Assembly (NCBI GenBank): GCA_963708425.1
Contig: OY970206.1
Span: 3,348,001-3,412,000 of the forward strand
Direction of reading: 5' to 3'
Source of the DNA: JACMNW01 sp963708425
Lineage (GTDB): Bacteria; Pseudomonadota; Alphaproteobacteria; Rhodobacterales; Rhodobacteraceae
DNA: 64,000 nt
The translations under genes and the position numbers were made by a program. Below are positions 61,432-64,000 of the stretch, piece after piece. Positions within the stretch are counted from its first letter, which is position 1, and each line of letters starts with the position of its first letter. The notes below the pieces were generated by a model. That model was not told where the DNA came from. It was given only the letters and a program-made list of their open reading frames with translations, and did not search any database.

Positions 61432-62600
61432 TGCGCATTGCTTATGTCTGCGCCGATGGCGGCATTGCGGTCTTTGGCGACAAAGGGGCCTCAATCCATA
61501 TCACCTCGATGGCATCAGCCTTCCGGCGGATCGGCCATGATGTGCGGGTGCTGTGTGCCCGGCACGGCAATGGCACTGCCGAGTATCCTGTCGAACAGAT
61601 CGGCATGGGTGTCCCGCCTGCCGAAGACCGCGCCGGCAAGGAAAGAACTTGGATTGCGACCGCAAACGCGATTGAGGCGCGATTGATCGCACTGCATCGT
61701 GATTGGCCGTTCGACATGATCTACGAACGCTATGCCCTATGGTCCACCGCCGGCGTTCGGGCCGCCCGCACGCTGGGCGTCGCGGTCGTGGTGGAGGTAA
61801 ACGCGCCGCTGGTGGCCGAACAGTCCGAATTCCGCGCTCTGGCGCTGGCAGACGAGGCCCGCGCGATCGAGGCCGAGGTTTTCCGCTCGGCTGATGCGCT
61901 GGCGGTCGTATCCGACGAGTTGGTGGATTACGTTGTTGCCCATGGCGCTGCACCGGGTCGGGTGCATGTCATCCGCAATGCGGTGGATACCACGCTTTTT
62001 AACCCACATGCTCCTCCGACTTGCCTACCCAGCATTCCTGCGAACGCTTTTGTCGTGGGCTTCTCTGGTTCGCTGAAGATATGGCATGGGCTGGACACAT
62101 TGATGCCCGCCTTCCGCAGTTTGCGCGAACGGTTGCCGCAAGCGCATCTGCTGCTGGTGGGTGAAGGGCCGCGCAAGACTTGGGTCGAAGGCTATGCCGC
62201 AGGGGCAGGCCTCACGGATGCCATAACCTTGACAGGTTGGGTGCCCCACCATGACCTGCCGGGGCTGATTGCGCGGATGGACGTAGCAACCGCGCCCTAT
62301 CCGGCGGTAGAGGGTCACTACTTCTCGCCGCTGAAACTCTACGAATATCTGGCGGTGGGTCGACCGGTGGTGGCCAGCCGGATCGGCCAGACGGCCAGCG
62401 TTCTGGATGGCACCGGGGCCGCCCTGCTGGTTCCACCGGGCGACGCGCCAGCGTTAGCGGACGCACTGCTGCGTGTGGCCCATGACCCCGGGCTCGCCAC
62501 GCGGTTGGGAAGGCAAGCCGCCGTTGAAGGCCGCCGTCACGACTGGTCCGACAATGCCCGCGCCGCGGCGGCTCTGATCCACGAAGGGTTGCCAGCATGA
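61431..62600 (+). CDS. glycosyltransferase family 4 protein
   Basis: The ATG at 61431 joins the previous stop as TGATG; a GTG three bases earlier is possible. The 389-aa protein starts MRIAYVCADGGIAVFGDKGASIHITSM and has VNAPLVAEQSEFR, VGFSGSLKIWHGLDTLMPAF, LLLVGEGP and the donor-site region YFSPLKLYEYLAVGRPVVASRIGQ with the paired Glu/Tyr-Glu residues. It is tightly coupled to the first GT4 gene and to the exporter gene. Confidence 0.9.
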   Translation: MRIAYVCADGGIAVFGDKGASIHITSMASAFRRIGHDVRVLCARHGNGTAEYPVEQIGMGVPPAEDRAGKERTWIATANAIEARLIALHRDWPFDMIYERYALWSTAGVRAARTLGVAVVVEVNAPLVAEQSEFRALALADEARAIEAEVFRSADALAVVSDELVDYVVAHGAAPGRVHVIRNAVDTTLFNPHAPPTCLPSIPANAFVVGFSGSLKIWHGLDTLMPAFRSLRERLPQAHLLLVGEGPRKTWVEGYAAGAGLTDAITLTGWVPHHDLPGLIARMDVATAPYPAVEGHYFSPLKLYEYLAVGRPVVASRIGQTASVLDGTGAALLVPPGDAPALADALLRVAHDPGLATRLGRQAAVEGRRHDWSDNARAAAALIHEGLPA

Positions 62601-64000
62601 CCCGGCGGGGCCCAGTTAACAAGGTTGAACCCCGCGCGCTTTGGCGGCTGTTCCGCCGCATGGGGCCGCATGCACGCCCGTACCGCAGGAAGCTGATCCT
62701 TGGCGGGCTGGCCATGCTGGTGGTAGCACTGGCCGAAATAATCCGGCCCTGGCCGATGAAAGTTGTGTTCGACGGCATCCTGATCCCACAGCCGCAGCCC
62801 GACCGGCTGATGGCACAGCTTCTGGTTTGGTTCGGGGCGGGAGATAGGCTTCTGGCGGCAGCGGCACTGATCATTCTGGCGGTTGCGATCATCGGGGGGG
62901 CGATGGCCTATGTGCAATCCACATTGATTGCTGCCGTCGGTCAAAAGGTGGTGGCGGACATTCGGCTGGACCTTTATCGCCACGTCCAGCGCTTGTCGCA
63001 CAGCTTTCATGACACTGCATCCAGTGCCGACATCATTTCCCGCCTCACGGGCGATGTGCGGATGATGCGCGACTTGCTGATCGACGCAGCGGTTTTCTTT
63101 GCGGCGCGCACCGTGGTGATGGTCGGCACGGTCGCGATCATGTTGCTGATGGATTGGCGGCTGACGCTGGCGGCGTTAACCGTGCTGCCCGGTCTGGTTT
63201 GGGTATCGCAGGCTTACGGCACACGGATCAAGGATGCCGCCCGCCGCCAGCGCCGCAAGGAAGGCAAGATCGCTGTGGTGATGACCGAAGGCATCTCTGC
63301 AATCAGCGTCGTCAAGGGCTTTGCCCGCGAAGCCTATGAGGAGGACCGTTTTTCAAGGCAGAACAGCTCTTCCGCCGAGGCGGGCGTGCAATCCACCCGG
63401 ATGGCAGCGCAGATGGACCGCCTGGTGCAGGTGATGCTGGCCGTCGGCACCTGCATCGTGCTGTGGTATGGCGTGACCCGCGTGCGCAGCGGTGCCGTCA
63501 GCCCCGGTGATCTGTTGGTTTTCACGGCCTATCTAAGTACGCTTTACAAACCCATCCGCAAGATGAGTTCGATGACCGCCCGTATCGCCAAGGCCACTGC
63601 CAGCGGTGAGCGGCTGCTGGAGATACTGGATATTCGCCCCGACATCATCGATCCTGTCGCGGCCAACGAACTGCAAACAGTCGTCGGACGCGTGGCACTT
63701 GAGGGGGTGACCTTTGGCTATCCGGGCAATGCCCCGATCCTCAGGGATGCCACCCTGCATCTTCTCCCCGGCGAGATTGTGGCGCTGGTCGGGGCCAGCG
63801 GTACCGGCAAGTCTTCGGTCGGCAAGTTGCTGATGCGGTTCTATGATCCGCAAGCTGGAAAGATTACGATTGATGGCCAAGACATCCGCGATATTTCGCT
63901 GACCAGCCTGCGCGACCAGATTGCGGTCGTGCTGCAAGACACCGTGCTGTTTGCCACCACCGTGCGGGACAACATCGCTTACGGTCGCCTTGACGCGTCC
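62597..64000 (+). CDS. ABC exporter (fused TM and ATPase domains), cut by window end
   Basis: The frame opens at ATG 62597 (ATGA overlap with the GT4 gene) and runs out of the window after about 468 residues. The TM part has helices near residues 38-57, 85-105, 150-190 and 275-310, with VVADIRLDLYRHVQRLSHSFHD and SRLTGDVRMMRDLL coupling segments. The ATPase domain starts VALEGVTFGYPG, with Walker A GASGTGKSSVGKLL and the Q-loop VLQDTVLF; the signature and Walker B lie beyond the window. This MsbA/type IV exporter layout fits lipid-linked glycan export for the adjacent GT genes. Confidence 0.92.
   Translation, partial: MTRRGPVNKVEPRALWRLFRRMGPHARPYRRKLILGGLAMLVVALAEIIRPWPMKVVFDGILIPQPQPDRLMAQLLVWFGAGDRLLAAAALIILAVAIIGGAMAYVQSTLIAAVGQKVVADIRLDLYRHVQRLSHSFHDTASSADIISRLTGDVRMMRDLLIDAAVFFAARTVVMVGTVAIMLLMDWRLTLAALTVLPGLVWVSQAYGTRIKDAARRQRRKEGKIAVVMTEGISAISVVKGFAREAYEEDRFSRQNSSSAEAGVQSTRMAAQMDRLVQVMLAVGTCIVLWYGVTRVRSGAVSPGDLLVFTAYLSTLYKPIRKMSSMTARIAKATASGERLLEILDIRPDIIDPVAANELQTVVGRVALEGVTFGYPGNAPILRDATLHLLPGEIVALVGASGTGKSSVGKLLMRFYDPQAGKITIDGQDIRDISLTSLRDQIAVVLQDTVLFATTVRDNIAYGRLDAS

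Noticed and set aside
1..64000. CRISPR arrays, rRNA and tRNA genes, prophage or complete insertion sequences
   Set aside because: No regular spaced repeats, rRNA-like stretches, cloverleaf sets or transposase, integrase or phage structural genes were seen on either strand.

Overview
The window looks like a chromosomal segment of a high-GC alphaproteobacterium, most likely a member of the Rhodobacterales (roseobacter-type). This rests on gene content (surE-pcm pair, FrcBCA-type and Ugp-type sugar ABC operons, HisD-family catabolic dehydrogenases, SnoaL/NTF2-like proteins, vanadium-haloperoxidase-like protein beside an ASPIC/UnbV protein), on very tight ATGA-type gene packing, and on the lack of any plasmid, phage or complete insertion-sequence gene. 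No rRNA, tRNA or CRISPR array was found. The genus cannot be fixed from the sequence alone.

Layout. (1) 1-4.2 kb, minus strand: pcm (cut by the window edge), surE, an FG-GAP/ASPIC secreted protein and a PAP2/vanadium-haloperoxidase-like secreted protein. (2) 4.3-14.05 kb, minus strand: a catabolic set with glycerate 2-kinase, LacI regulator, DUF993 protein, two GMC oxidoreductases and an SDR, preceded by an enoyl-CoA hydratase and a CoA-transferase. A near-consensus promoter with two tandem 14-bp operators lies at 14.07-14.12 kb. (3) 14.3-18.6 kb, plus: an RND efflux adaptor and pump. (4) 18.8-22.9 kb, plus: a YnjBCD-like ABC importer with the permease split in two. (5) 23.0-33.9 kb: a divergent sugar locus. 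It holds a ROK kinase fused to a second P-loop kinase and a LacD/YihT-type aldolase on minus, and a SorC-type regulator, FrcBCA-like importer, PfkB kinase, Gfo/Idh/MocA dehydrogenase, TIM-barrel isomerase, hydrolase and ribulose-phosphate-3-epimerase-like protein on plus. (6) 33.9-52.7 kb: a large catabolic supercluster. One 14-gene minus-strand operon (SBP, two permeases, ATPase, NTF2-like, HpsN-like dehydrogenase, SDR, LacI, double-NTF2 protein, double cupin, MetE-like methyltransferase, hydrolase, RraA-like, amidase) is flanked by a second HisD-family dehydrogenase and three more multi-domain NTF2-like genes. Four copies of a TGCAWRCGYATKCA-like palindrome sit in front of its transcription units and suggest one LacI regulon. 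(7) 53.0-64.0 kb: an envelope glycosylation/export locus with its own two-component system. It has a MurG-like glycosyltransferase, an aminoglycoside-phosphotransferase-like kinase, a degenerate NtrC-type regulator, a histidine kinase, a PepSY protein, a cytochrome b561, a response-regulator-glycosyltransferase fusion, two GT4 enzymes and an ABC exporter cut by the window end.

The best candidates for undescribed biology are the receiver-domain glycosyltransferase at 58.65 kb with its kinase locus, the NTF2-rich catabolic operon and its putative regulon, and the ROK/P-loop kinase fusion in the sugar cluster. Smaller oddities are a G-rich 26-bp repeat found once in frame inside an SDR gene and once between genes, and an exact 48-bp direct repeat that brackets the PepSY-cytochrome b561 pair.
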